The notes beneath the pieces were generated by a model. The model was not told the origin of the DNA. It did no database searches and was given only the letters and a program-made list of their open reading frames with translations. Positions 24,871-34,192 of a stretch of DNA of 64,000 nucleotides are shown here, piece after piece (the stretch's first letter is position 1; every line of letters begins with the position of its first letter). A program made the translations under genes and the position numbers. Source of the DNA: JACTOJ01 sp032335695 (GTDB taxonomy: Bacteria; Bacillota; Clostridia; Clostridiales; Clostridiaceae); assembly GCF_032335695.1 (NCBI RefSeq), contig NZ_JACTOJ010000002.1, positions 248,001 through 312,000 of the forward strand, written 5' to 3'.

Positions 24871-25563
24871 CTAATCTCTAGTAAAATATCTAATTATTTT
24901 ATCTTTATTTACCATAAGCAAAATGAAAATCAGGAAAAGTATGATAGCAGAAACTAAAAGCGAAGAATATTTTCTATTATATATATTAGCTCCCATGTAT
25001 GCTGAAATAAATACCCCTGGGATTCTTCCAAGCGTAGAAATGATTATAAAAGGTTTAAATCCTAATTTTGTAATGCCAGCAACATAGCCAAGGATGTCTT
25101 TAGGAATGCCTGGAATTACATATAATATAAATAACACTAATTTATTTTTAGGTCTATTTATAACGCTATTTACACTATTATAATGCCTGCTAGGTATTAT
25201 CTTTCTCAGTAAATCTTCTCCGAATTTTCTTCCTATGCCAAAGGTTATAGCAGACCCCAAAAGTATTCCCACAATAGACAGTACTGTTCCCCAAAATGCA
25301 TTGTATATGTATCCTCCAGCTAGCTGAACTACTTCTCCAGGTATAGCAAATATAACTACTTGAATTATTTGAAGCAGTATGAATATAACTATTCCAAATT
25401 GTCCGAAAGAATTTATCCAATCTCTTATGGTTATCGGATCCCAAAGATTCTTTAATCTCATGATTTCATCTTTTTCCAATATAAAAAGAAGAATGGCAGC
25501 TAGCATTATAGGCAAGTACGTGTATATTTTTTTATTTATTTTTATCTTACGGTTTATTTTCAC
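24871..25563 (-). CDS. TVP38/TMEM64 (VTT/DedA-like) membrane protein
   Basis: The 230-residue polytopic protein has the VTT-domain signature: FAIPGEVVQLAGGYIYNAFWGT, GILLGSAITFGIGRKFG, and the re-entrant loop PGIPKDILGYVAGITKLGFKPF. About six hydrophobic segments are visible. This family is linked to phospholipid scrambling or transport across the cytoplasmic membrane; the specific function is unknown. It starts at GTG after a GGGAG sequence. It stands between argC and the urease operon with no operon partner. Confidence 0.85.
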   Translation of the reverse strand: MKINRKIKINKKIYTYLPIMLAAILLFILEKDEIMRLKNLWDPITIRDWINSFGQFGIVIFILLQIIQVVIFAIPGEVVQLAGGYIYNAFWGTVLSIVGILLGSAITFGIGRKFGEDLLRKIIPSRHYNSVNSVINRPKNKLVLFILYVIPGIPKDILGYVAGITKLGFKPFIIISTLGRIPGVFISAYMGANIYNRKYSSLLVSAIILFLIFILLMVNKDKIIRYFTRD

Positions 25564-25596
25564 ATCGACCTACTCCCTATCATAAATAATAATAGA

Positions 25597-25636
25597 AAAT
25601 CCCCTTCTCTATATAGTACCTATAGAAAGGGGATTT
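25597..25636 (-). terminator. Terminator after argC
   Basis: aaatcccctt (25597-25606) pairs with aaggggattt (25627-25636), extended by a partly paired inner region. It lies just after the argC stop on the minus strand and runs into a T-rich sequence. Confidence 0.6.
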
Positions 25637-25649
25637 GTCAAAAACACCA

Positions 25650-26591
25650 TTATTTTAATCCTATGGATTCATCTAGTCCAAGCATTATATTCATATTCTG
25701 TACAGCAGCACCAGAGGCTCCTTTACCTAAATTGTCTAATTTGCTTATCAATACTATTCTTTCTTCATTTCCGAACACAGATATCTCCACATTATTAGTA
25801 TCATTGCAAGCTGTTATGTTATACGCTCCATCTATCAATGTGCTATCATCACCATATTGAGTAATATTTACAAATTGTTCTCCTTCGTAGTATTGCGAAA
25901 GGAACTCAGCTATTTCCTTAGGGCTTTTGCTCTTATTCAACATATTAGTGTAAAGAGGTATACTAACTGCAAGACCCTTGTAATAGTTACTTACTACTGG
26001 TATAAATATAGGATAGTTATTAAGTCCTGAATGCTTTTTTATCTCTGGAAGATGCTTATGATTAAGTGTAAGCGCATATGGTCTTGGAGATTTCAGGTAT
26101 TCTTCCTCACTGGTTTCGTAAGTTTCTATCATCTGCTTACCGCCACCGCTGTATCCAGTTATAGAAAATATATTCAAGGGATAGTCAGCTGAAATTATTC
26201 CGGCCTTTACCAATGGTGCTATAGCCATTATTGTTGCAGATGCATGGCACCCTGGAACGCTTACCCTCTTAGATATCCTTATTTTTTCTCTCTGCTCTTT
26301 GCTTAACTCAGGTATTCCATATGCCCAATCCTCATTAGTTCTGTGAGCCGTACTTGCATCTATCACCTTGGTATTTTCATTTTCTATAAGAGCCACCGCC
26401 TCTTTAGAAGCCGCATCCGGCAAACATAGGAAAACCACATCCGCCTCATTCAAACATTTTTTTCTAGCGCTAATATCCTTACGCTTTTCAAAGTCCAAAT
26501 TTATAAGCTCCACTTGAGAGTGTTTTTGCATATATTCATTTATCCTCAAACCAGTAGTTCCATACTGACCATCAACAAAAATCTTAAACAT
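25650..26591 (-). CDS. argC: N-acetyl-gamma-glutamyl-phosphate reductase, short type
   Basis: ArgC reduces N-acetyl-glutamyl phosphate to the semialdehyde in arginine synthesis, using NADPH in the cytoplasm. The 313-residue length and the N terminus FVDGQYGTTGLRINEY mark the shorter type 2 form. The catalytic cysteine is C115 in SVPGCHASATIMAIAPL; DASTAHRT and YSGGGKQMI are also conserved. The start is ATG after AGGAGG. It is isolated: no argJ, argB or argD lies nearby, so the rest of the pathway must be elsewhere. A terminator follows. Confidence 0.93.
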   Translation of the reverse strand: MFKIFVDGQYGTTGLRINEYMQKHSQVELINLDFEKRKDISARKKCLNEADVVFLCLPDAASKEAVALIENENTKVIDASTAHRTNEDWAYGIPELSKEQREKIRISKRVSVPGCHASATIMAIAPLVKAGIISADYPLNIFSITGYSGGGKQMIETYETSEEEYLKSPRPYALTLNHKHLPEIKKHSGLNNYPIFIPVVSNYYKGLAVSIPLYTNMLNKSKSPKEIAEFLSQYYEGEQFVNITQYGDDSTLIDGAYNITACNDTNNVEISVFGNEERIVLISKLDNLGKGASGAAVQNMNIMLGLDESIGLK

Positions 26592-26672
26592 AAACCTTAC
26601 CTCCTAGTTTAAAAAAGCTATAATCATTCATACAGATTTTATAATTATACTTCTTATTTTTATGATGGTCAA

Positions 26673-28802
26673 TTATTCAACTACAAACATTGACATTGTA
26701 GCATCTAATTTCTTTACCATAGAATCTAATTTCTGAGCTGCCTCTGCTAAAGTTTCCATATCTGAAATCTGCTCTTGAGCAGTGGCCGTAACTTCTTCAG
26801 TTATAGCTGCAGTTTCTTCGGATACAGCACTTATATCTTCAATATAAGCTGAAGTTTTTTCTTTTAACTCACTTATACTAGCTATGTCATCAACTATAGT
26901 ATTTACCCTTGAATCTACCTCACTCATCGCACTTATAATATTTTCTATATCGATGCTGGTTTCATCTATCGCTTCTTCCTGATTTTTTATTATCTTGCTT
27001 GTATTAGATGCTTTTTCAACTATTCTATCTACCTTTTCCTTAAGCTCAGCTATTATATTGCTTATTTTTACAGAGGAACTTCTAGACTGATCCGCAAGCT
27101 TTCTTACCTCTTCTGATACAACTGTAAAGCCTTTTCCAGCTTCACCAGCTCTTGCTGCTTCAATAGCAGCATTTAGTGATAATAGGTTAGTATGATCCGA
27201 TAACTCCACCATAACCTTAGTTATTTTTTCAATTTCCTTCATGCTGCTGCTAAGTTCCTTAACATTTCTAGATATTCCCTCAGTAACAGTTTTCGTATCC
27301 TGTGATTTTCCTTTTAAAATAGCTATGGAGTTTTTAGTTTCTTCACTCATAACATTAGTTTGATGAATGAACTTTGCAGAGTCTTCTATTCCTTCTTCCA
27401 TATGGTTTATTCCTTCTGAAAGCTCTCCTATATAATTAATACATTTAGTCATTCCGTCTGCTTGATCTGAAGATCCTTTTGCTACTTCATTCATGGTAGA
27501 GGCTATTTCCTCTGACACCTTAAAAGATTTTTGTGAAACCGCTGAAATCTTATTGGTGCTTTGCAAAACATTATCTGCTTTTTCTTTTGTATTTTTTATT
27601 ATAGAATTCATTTTATTCATCATTTCGTTGAAGCTTCTGTTAACTAGTCCTATTTCATCTAAACTGTCATCATGGCTGTCAACAACAAAATTTCCATCTT
27701 TAGCCTTTTCAATAGACTTCATAAGTTTATTTAACGGTGCAGATATGCTATAAGATATAGCAAAGGACATCAGCAACGCTATGATAAATATAATTACAGC
27801 TATGATTATGATTGCACGTATGACTTGTAAGGATTCATTGTTTACATAACTGGTTGGAACCAAGCTTACAACATGCCAATCCGTACTATCTATGTTGGAA
27901 TATGATATGTAATAAGAAGCAGAACCTATTTTAATCTTTCCCGTGCCATCATCTTTTATAGCAGTATTTATAAGGTTATTATCAGAGTATTTATTTCCTA
28001 TTTCAGCTTTGTTCTTGCTGGAAATAACCATTCCCTTAGAATTTATTATAAATAGGCTGCTGTCACTACTTTTGATGTTATCCTTATATATATCGTAGAG
28101 AGAATTTTCATCAAGATTCAAATACAAATATCCTATATTAGATAAAGTTGAATTAGATATAATACCTCTAAAAAAGTTAATATAATATTTTCCGTCACTG
28201 CCTTTTAATAAATTCATAGTGATCTGTCCTGATTTGGCGTCAGAACTTGCTAAGACAGAGGAATCATAATTTTTGCCTATTACTTGTTGCTTATCTGCTG
28301 TAAGCATAGCATAGGATACTACGTTTTTATTTTTATCATATCTGTCAGTTACTTTGCTTTTAAGACTTGCTAAAAAGTCGCTTTTATCTTGGTCATTTAG
28401 GCTGTTAAATTTAGCAAGACTATCTTGTATTTGCTTGTTTGTAGTGATCTCTAAAACACCGGATTTATATTCATCCAGCTGACTTCCTATATTTTTGCTT
28501 ATCTGCTTTATCTCCTGAGATGAAAAATTAGTTATTTTGCTCCCCATAATTCCTTTAGAATACAAGGAGGAAAAAACAGATATAGCAAGTATAGGTATAA
28601 CAAGTATTATAACAAAGGAAATCACCAATCTCTTTCTAATATTGGTTCTTCTCATTCTCTTAGAAATATCAACTGATTTATTAGTAAAATTTTTTACAAA
28701 ATTAACACTCTTCTTACCCTTTGAAGAACTACTTTTATGTTTTTTGCTTTTGCTTGTTTTATCCTTAAAAAGTCTTAAATTTGGAATTTTTAATTTTTTC
28801 AT
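26673..28802 (-). CDS. Methyl-accepting chemotaxis protein with double-Cache-like sensor
   Basis: A 709-residue chemoreceptor. A basic, serine/lysine-rich cytoplasmic head of about 55 residues precedes the first membrane helix (RLVISFVIILVIPILAISVF). A roughly 255-residue external domain of dCache type follows (contains NSKGMVISSKNKAEIG and DSTDWHVVSLVP). A second helix near residues 325-350 leads to HAMP and the signalling domain with tip HTNLLSLNAAIEAARAGEAGKGF. The ligand is unknown. It is co-transcribed with the similar receptor upstream (33-base gap). The ATG follows AGGGGTGAT. Confidence 0.92.
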   Translation of the reverse strand: MKKLKIPNLRLFKDKTSKSKKHKSSSSKGKKSVNFVKNFTNKSVDISKRMRRTNIRKRLVISFVIILVIPILAISVFSSLYSKGIMGSKITNFSSQEIKQISKNIGSQLDEYKSGVLEITTNKQIQDSLAKFNSLNDQDKSDFLASLKSKVTDRYDKNKNVVSYAMLTADKQQVIGKNYDSSVLASSDAKSGQITMNLLKGSDGKYYINFFRGIISNSTLSNIGYLYLNLDENSLYDIYKDNIKSSDSSLFIINSKGMVISSKNKAEIGNKYSDNNLINTAIKDDGTGKIKIGSASYYISYSNIDSTDWHVVSLVPTSYVNNESLQVIRAIIIIAVIIFIIALLMSFAISYSISAPLNKLMKSIEKAKDGNFVVDSHDDSLDEIGLVNRSFNEMMNKMNSIIKNTKEKADNVLQSTNKISAVSQKSFKVSEEIASTMNEVAKGSSDQADGMTKCINYIGELSEGINHMEEGIEDSAKFIHQTNVMSEETKNSIAILKGKSQDTKTVTEGISRNVKELSSSMKEIEKITKVMVELSDHTNLLSLNAAIEAARAGEAGKGFTVVSEEVRKLADQSRSSSVKISNIIAELKEKVDRIVEKASNTSKIIKNQEEAIDETSIDIENIISAMSEVDSRVNTIVDDIASISELKEKTSAYIEDISAVSEETAAITEEVTATAQEQISDMETLAEAAQKLDSMVKKLDATMSMFVVE

Positions 28803-28835
28803 ATTATCACCCCTATTGAAGACATATTTATAATT

Positions 28836-30962
28836 TTATATCTTAAATTTCTCTGTTGAGCTGCTAAGTTCTTTCGCCATATCTGTAAGAATATCTATTA
28901 ATTTACTAAGCTCCTTTATGTCTCCAATCTGATTTTCTGTATTTTCAGATACACTTTCTGTAATAGATACTGTCTCTTCTGATATAGCTGATATTTGTTC
29001 CATCATTTCCATGGTGCTTTCTTTAACATTCTTTATATTTTCTACGGATTCATTCATTGTTATAATTTTTGAGTTCACAGCTTCCATAGAAGCTTGCATA
29101 TTTTTAAATGTATTAGTTGTTTCTTCCACAGACTGCATTTGAACTTTAATTATATCTGTAGCATCATTTGCTTCCTTTGTTGTAGCTTCAGTTTTTTCCT
29201 TTATTTCTTCGATTATAGAAACTATTTTTATAGAAGCCTCCTTGGACTGATCTGCTAGTCTTCTTACTTCATCTGCAACTACAGAGAACCCTCTTCCTGC
29301 TTCCCCTGCTCTTGCAGCTTCAATCGCAGCATTAAGTGATAATAGATTTGTTTGCTCAGAAACAGACATAATAATATCTGTTATCTCTTTTATTTCCTTC
29401 ATATTATCATTTAAATTATTTATTTCATGAACTATCTCTTGAGAAAAGCTATCCGTCTGCTTTGCTTTGTCATTTAAATCGCTTACTGCTCTAATAGAAT
29501 CACTTATGTTGGCTTTTGTTGCTTCAACCACATTTGAAACCTTTGAAATATTTTCAGCTATTTTATTAATATCCCCAGACAACTCCTCCATAGATTTTAC
29601 TCCTTTAAGTACTCCTTGAGCTTGTCCCTGAGATCCTTTTGCCATTTCCTCCATAGTTGAAGCTACTGCTGAAGATCCTGAACTAGAATGTTTAGCTAAT
29701 TCTTCTATCTTTTCTGTGTTTTCATAAACATTATTTGATAATTCCCTCATGTCACTTACCAAAAGAAAGATTTTTTCTGTCATTTCATTAAAATTTCTGC
29801 TTATTATACCTATTTCATCCTTAGCTGAATCTTCTGTTTTATACGTTAAATCCCCGCTTCCTACCGTATTTATTGCATTAACAAATTTTTTTAGCGGTAT
29901 AGTTATGCTATTGGACAGTATGGATAAAATTATTATACTTGCTGCAAAACAAACAATTCCAACAATTAAAATATAAGCTAACATGAAGTCTATAGAACTG
30001 GAATAACTAGCTTTAGGTATTATAGCCGAAGTATAAATGCTCGTATTAGCTACATTAGAAGTCAATACTATATCGCTGCCTCCATCAAAAGATTTTACTC
30101 CCTTTCCTAAATCCTTTGATAAAAACTTTGTAGAAAAGTTTTTTCCCTTATATAGCGAATCCAAGGTTTTACCATTTTGAACATTTAATATAGTTCCATC
30201 ATTAGTTGAAGTAAATAAGTATGTATTTGAGCCTAAATCTATATTGTCATATATATCTCCTATATCAGAAGTCTTATAGCTTGTAATAGAAAAACCAATA
30301 TTATTATTTCCATCATCTTTAATGGTCTTAAGCATGATTAAGTAATCTGACGTCTGTTGAGAATTAGCATCGCTATGAAACCATACAGCTTTACCATTTG
30401 AATTGTTTAATTTATTTAAGTATCCTTCTATTATTTTGTCTTTATTTAAGTATCCTTCTATTATTTTGTCTTTATCACTAACACTTAAAAAACTTGGAAA
30501 GGTTCCGTATATATTTTTATTTTTATCAACTATGCAAATGTTATTAATTTCTTTATTTGAGCTGCCTAATGCACTAATTTCAGTGTTGATACTTGAGATT
30601 GCATTATACTTCTCGAAGGAATCATCTGTATTTAAAATCTTTTGCATGTTTGATACTATCTCACTTTCGCTTACCTTATCAGCGCTGTTTTCAATAGATG
30701 TAAATTTCTTTTCCACATTTATTGTCACTTGATTAAGTATACTTTCAGAGTAGGATATAGATTTATTTTTTATTGAATTAATTGATGTTTTATATACCAA
30801 TACGCTTATAGCAGCGATTGATAGAGCAAGTAATATTATTAATGAAAACGTAAGTCTGCTTTGAATCTTTATATTTCTTATGGATTTATATTTTTTGATG
30901 GCTCTTTTTTCCAAATCATTTTTTGTCTTAATTTTCTTAAATCCCACATTGAACTTTGACAT
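28836..30962 (-). CDS. Methyl-accepting chemotaxis protein with Cache-like sensor and tandem duplication
   Basis: The 708-residue receptor has the same layout as its neighbour: a basic head, a membrane helix near residue 35-60, an external Cache-like domain, a second helix (LAYILIVGIVCFAASIIIL), HAMP and a signalling domain with tip QTNLLSLNAAIEAARAGEAGRGF. In the sensor domain DKIIEGYLNK occurs twice in direct succession, caused by a perfect 30-base DNA duplication (30411-30470). The head and the first helix are less related to the downstream receptor than the signalling domain is. The ATG follows GGGGGAG. A cre-like site lies about 50 bases upstream. Confidence 0.92.
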   Translation of the reverse strand: MSKFNVGFKKIKTKNDLEKRAIKKYKSIRNIKIQSRLTFSLIILLALSIAAISVLVYKTSINSIKNKSISYSESILNQVTINVEKKFTSIENSADKVSESEIVSNMQKILNTDDSFEKYNAISSINTEISALGSSNKEINNICIVDKNKNIYGTFPSFLSVSDKDKIIEGYLNKDKIIEGYLNKLNNSNGKAVWFHSDANSQQTSDYLIMLKTIKDDGNNNIGFSITSYKTSDIGDIYDNIDLGSNTYLFTSTNDGTILNVQNGKTLDSLYKGKNFSTKFLSKDLGKGVKSFDGGSDIVLTSNVANTSIYTSAIIPKASYSSSIDFMLAYILIVGIVCFAASIIILSILSNSITIPLKKFVNAINTVGSGDLTYKTEDSAKDEIGIISRNFNEMTEKIFLLVSDMRELSNNVYENTEKIEELAKHSSSGSSAVASTMEEMAKGSQGQAQGVLKGVKSMEELSGDINKIAENISKVSNVVEATKANISDSIRAVSDLNDKAKQTDSFSQEIVHEINNLNDNMKEIKEITDIIMSVSEQTNLLSLNAAIEAARAGEAGRGFSVVADEVRRLADQSKEASIKIVSIIEEIKEKTEATTKEANDATDIIKVQMQSVEETTNTFKNMQASMEAVNSKIITMNESVENIKNVKESTMEMMEQISAISEETVSITESVSENTENQIGDIKELSKLIDILTDMAKELSSSTEKFKI
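30411..30470. repeat. Perfect 30-base tandem duplication inside a chemoreceptor gene
   Basis: The 30-base unit 30411-30440 is repeated exactly at 30441-30470, adding ten residues (DKIIEGYLNK) in frame to the sensor domain. The absence of any difference between the units implies a recent event, or an assembly artefact. Confidence 0.9.
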
Positions 30963-31010
30963 GGTAATCTCCCCCCTAGCCTTCTAGTCTAAATACTTGA
31001 TAATATTTCT

Positions 31011-31024
31011 AGTGAACGTTTTCA
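31011..31024 (-). promoter_or_regulatory. Candidate CcpA (cre) site upstream of the chemoreceptor pair
   Basis: On the minus strand TGAAAACGTTCACT matches the cre consensus TGWAANCGNTNWCA at 13 of 14 positions. It lies about 50 bases before the start of the receptor gene at 30962, where it could overlap the promoter. Confidence 0.45.
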
Positions 31025-31204
31025 ATCATGTAACAATTTTATCATTTATGACAATAAATTTCAATATTTTAATTCTATTAAAACATTTATTAAAACGGCT
31101 CTATATCTAGGTTCATACGTTTTTAGTACAATATTTTGTAACTTCTCACAAAAATATAATAAGTTTTTAAACGCTATTTTAATGGCATATTCAGGTATAT
31201 TTTC

Positions 31205-31918
31205 TCATAGCAACCTTTTTATTGTAATTTTTAAATAAAAAGCTAAAAGTATTGTCGAATATATTAATTCGTATAATATATTTGCTAAAAATTTTATATC
31301 GATATGGTACACAGACTGCTCTCCTAGTGAATTAAGCTCACTATTGAGTATATCCACTGGAGGTAGTATCCATCTTAGAAAGCTAAAATACGGCATGCTA
31401 GAAATTATACCAGTCTTTGCTGCTGTTAACACTATTAAAGAAAATAATATCATTATGCAATAGCTTTTATCTTTAATTATTCCTGATAGAACTATTGAAG
31501 TTACGCTTATTGCAATCAAGCTGGACAATAAATGCAAAGCTAAAGCTGCCACTAGCTCACCTATTGTTATCCTTCTATCAAATAACTTTGAAATCACAGG
31601 AAGAAGAACTACAATAACATCTAAGGGAATAAGAAAAATTAAATTTGCTGCAATCTTACTCATATAAAACCTAATTTCACTTTTACTGTGAAGAATAGCC
31701 AGATACTGCTGAGTTTTATCTTCAAATTCAAAGAATCCATAACTTATCCATATAGAAAATATAAATACTACTAAACATGTAAAGCTATAATTATTCCACA
31801 CACCCATTGGATATTGAGAATAATTTATTCTTAAAAATATCAGGAATAAAATAATCGGCGCTACATATCTATATTTTTTAATATAATATTTTAATATATA
31901 ATTCACTATATCTTTCAT
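31205..31918 (-). CDS. ABC transporter permease subunit
   Basis: The 237-residue protein is almost entirely membrane helices, about six by eye, with short loops and a basic C terminus. It overlaps the upstream ATPase gene by four bases (ATGA), so the two are translationally coupled and form one transporter. It resembles the ABC-2-type permeases of small export systems, without a recognisable family motif. No substrate-binding protein or processing enzyme is adjacent. Substrate and direction are unknown; export of a peptide, drug or lipid is only a guess. Confidence 0.7.
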   Translation of the reverse strand: MKDIVNYILKYYIKKYRYVAPIILFLIFLRINYSQYPMGVWNNYSFTCLVVFIFSIWISYGFFEFEDKTQQYLAILHSKSEIRFYMSKIAANLIFLIPLDVIVVLLPVISKLFDRRITIGELVAALALHLLSSLIAISVTSIVLSGIIKDKSYCIMILFSLIVLTAAKTGIISSMPYFSFLRWILPPVDILNSELNSLGEQSVYHIDIKFLANILYELIYSTILLAFYLKITIKRLL

Positions 31919-32781
31919 ACTCTTTTCTCCTTTTGCAGTTGTTCTTCTTTGTAATACTTGTCCACATATTCTATAGAAAAATTCATATTTAAAAGTTTTT
32001 TCAATATTTCATCAGATTTACTTTTCTTCACTATAATTGAACAGCTGCCTTTATCAAAGTTTATTTTTTCGATTTCTCTAAAATTCATTACTTCCTTTTT
32101 TTCTATGCTGCCTTTAAAACAAATTTTCATTTTCTCCTGCTTAGCTTCTTCAGCAAGTTTCTTATCTATTACTATTTTCCCATTAGCTATAGATATTTCT
32201 TTATACTTCAACTCATTAGCTGTATTTTCTTCATGACATGTAAAAATTACAGTTGATCCTCTTTCATTCAAGTCCTTAAGTAAATATATCAGCTTATTAA
32301 TTGATATATCATCTAATCCAGAAAAGGGTTCATCTAAAATAATGATTTTGGGAATGCTTAAAACCGCTTGGATAATGGATACTTTTTGAATAGTTCCTTT
32401 TGAAAGATTTCTAACTTGTTCATTCCTCATTTCTTCATTAATATTAAAATAATCTAATAAATTCTGTATTCTATTTTCTAAATACTCTTTCTGCAGCCCT
32501 TCAATTTTTCCCATCATATATAAATACTCCTTTGTTGCTATAGGTAGCTTAGGAAATATATCTGGAACATATGCAACATTCAAATCAGCTTCAGCCCTTC
32601 TATTTCCATTTGTTAAATTTATCATCCCCGCTAGTATTTTAACCAATGTACTCTTGCCACATCCATTTTCTCCTGATATCTTCACCATTTCTCCCTGAAA
32701 TATTTCGATATTAATATCAGTGAATATGTTCTTTTCTCCATAATATTTGCTTGCTTTTTCTAGTGCTAATATTCTATTCAT
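31915..32781 (-). CDS. ABC transporter ATP-binding protein
   Basis: In 288 residues the ATPase has Walker A GENGCGKST, a variant signature NLSKGTIQKVSI instead of LSGGQ, Walker B KIIILDEPFSGLDD and the H-loop TVIFTCHEEN. A C-terminal extension of about 70 residues may contact the permease. The LSKG signature is common in ABC-2-type exporters. The ATG at 32781 follows GAGAGG; the longer frame starting with TTG 15 bases upstream begins within that ribosome site. It couples to the permease gene. Confidence 0.88.
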   Translation of the reverse strand: MNRILALEKASKYYGEKNIFTDINIEIFQGEMVKISGENGCGKSTLVKILAGMINLTNGNRRAEADLNVAYVPDIFPKLPIATKEYLYMMGKIEGLQKEYLENRIQNLLDYFNINEEMRNEQVRNLSKGTIQKVSIIQAVLSIPKIIILDEPFSGLDDISINKLIYLLKDLNERGSTVIFTCHEENTANELKYKEISIANGKIVIDKKLAEEAKQEKMKICFKGSIEKKEVMNFREIEKINFDKGSCSIIVKKSKSDEILKKLLNMNFSIEYVDKYYKEEQLQKEKRV

Positions 32782-32896
32782 ATTATTACCTCTCAATATT
32801 TTATTCCACTATTAGCCATTATACTTCATATATACCTCGATTGACAGTAAATTGATTTTAATATTGCTCACAGTAAGGGTTTGCTTACATATAAAA

Positions 32897-32936
32897 AAGA
32901 TTGCTTACTACTAATACAATTAGTGCAAGCAATCTT
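32897..32936 (-). terminator. Terminator of the GH105 oligosaccharide operon
   Basis: aagattgctt (32897-32906) pairs with aagcaatctt (32927-32936), with an inner stem actaat/attagt. The minus strand continues into TTTTTT. It follows the GH105 stop after the 38-base repeat. Confidence 0.8.
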
Positions 32937-32951
32937 CTTAACTAAAAAATT

Positions 32952-32989
32952 GTTTTAAACCAGTGTAAAAATCAACACTGGTTTAAAAC
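32952..32989. repeat. 38-base dispersed palindrome, copy 3
   Basis: A perfect 15-base stem begins gttttaaaccagtgt and ends acactggtttaaaac, with an eight-base loop. It differs from the copy at 61400-61437 at only five of 38 positions, four of which lie in the arms. It starts four bases beyond the GH105 stop and before that operon's terminator. Confidence 0.75.
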
Positions 32990-32993
32990 AAAA

Positions 32994-34046
32994 CTAAAAA
33001 TTTAATTTAGCAATCTCGGAACAAGCTAACAGAAATACTCCTACGCCGAAATTTGAAGTAGATGTCTTATCAACAATTATGTCAGGAGATGGATTTTCTC
33101 CAATAGGCTGTACATATCCCACTTTTCCGTCTTCCTGAAGTGCTTTGCCAGATAAATATGACCATGCCTTAAGTAGTGTATCTTTATATTCTTCCACGCC
33201 TATGATATGATTATTAATTCCCCAAGCTAAACCATAAGTAAATAAGGCTGTACCACTAGTTTCTGGTCCAGGTCCTTGTTCAGGATCCATTATACTTCTT
33301 GTCCAATATCCCTCTGCCTGCTGAGCTCTTTTAATGCTTTTAGCCATCTTTTTAAATACTTCTATAAATTCATTCCTATAAGGATTATCAATTTTTATAT
33401 CCTTTAGGACTTTAGCTAGAGCTGCAAAAACCCATCCTGAACCGCGTGACCAAAATTCTTTTTTACCATTTGGCGACTTATGTTTAGGATATATGTATTT
33501 AATATCTCTATACCAGAACCCATCTTCTTCATCGAAAAACCCATCTTTTGCATACTTATAATAACTGTATAATTTATCAATATATTTTTCTTCACCTGTA
33601 ATATTATAAACTTTAATCAGTACTGGCATCACCATATAAAGTCCGTCTATCCACCACAGATAATCCTCTCTCTCCGTTGAGGTTTCATAGTCCATAACTT
33701 CTAAAGCTCTGGCAATTTTCTTTTCATCCTTCTTTTCATCAAGATTATATAAATCTATATAAGTTTGAAAGCAAACCTGCCAATCTCCAAAGAGAACAAA
33801 TTCGTCAGTTTCTCCATAGGTATATTTCCAATTGTATTTATCACCGCTTTTAGCGCCCTTCCACTGATTTAGCTCAGCCCATTTATTGACATAGTCAAGA
33901 TATCTTTTATCCTCAGTTACATAATATGCCTCCATATTACCAGTAAAATAAACTGCTTCATCCCAAAATGCCCGACCTGGCTTTGGATTATTAGCAATCC
34001 AATAATCATTGGCTTTCTTCATAATTTCAAGAGCTCTTTCTTTCAT
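32994..34046 (-). CDS. GH105 unsaturated rhamnogalacturonyl/glucuronyl hydrolase
   Basis: The 350-residue (alpha/alpha)6-barrel protein resembles Bacillus YteR/YesR. Conserved parts are AFWDEAVYFTGNMEAYY, LFGDWQVCFQTYIDLY, WWIDGLYMVMPVL with D134 at the probable catalytic position, FWSRGSGWVFAALAKVL and GPGPETSGTALFTYGLAWGIN. Such enzymes remove the unsaturated uronic acid left by polysaccharide lyases from imported oligosaccharides. It lacks a signal peptide, so it acts in the cytoplasm. It is the last gene of an importer operon like yteP-ytcQ-ytcP, which supports a rhamnogalacturonan or related pectic substrate. Confidence 0.9.
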   Translation of the reverse strand: MKERALEIMKKANDYWIANNPKPGRAFWDEAVYFTGNMEAYYVTEDKRYLDYVNKWAELNQWKGAKSGDKYNWKYTYGETDEFVLFGDWQVCFQTYIDLYNLDEKKDEKKIARALEVMDYETSTEREDYLWWIDGLYMVMPVLIKVYNITGEEKYIDKLYSYYKYAKDGFFDEEDGFWYRDIKYIYPKHKSPNGKKEFWSRGSGWVFAALAKVLKDIKIDNPYRNEFIEVFKKMAKSIKRAQQAEGYWTRSIMDPEQGPGPETSGTALFTYGLAWGINNHIIGVEEYKDTLLKAWSYLSGKALQEDGKVGYVQPIGENPSPDIIVDKTSTSNFGVGVFLLACSEIAKLNF

Positions 34047-34192
34047 TATATTTACTCCTCTCCATACAATAGATTATAATGTAAACATTTTTATATATTT
34101 TAGTATACAATAAATGACAAGTAAAAAGGCACATAATTTCAATGTACCTTTTCAAATAAAGCTTTATATCGTCAGTTCTTTAAAAACAAATC

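Noticed and set aside
34124..34152. Stem between the GH105 and permease genes (aaaaggcaca with tgtacctttt)
   Set aside because: A modest stem with one G-U pair and no T-run inside an operon; too weak to call a terminator separately.
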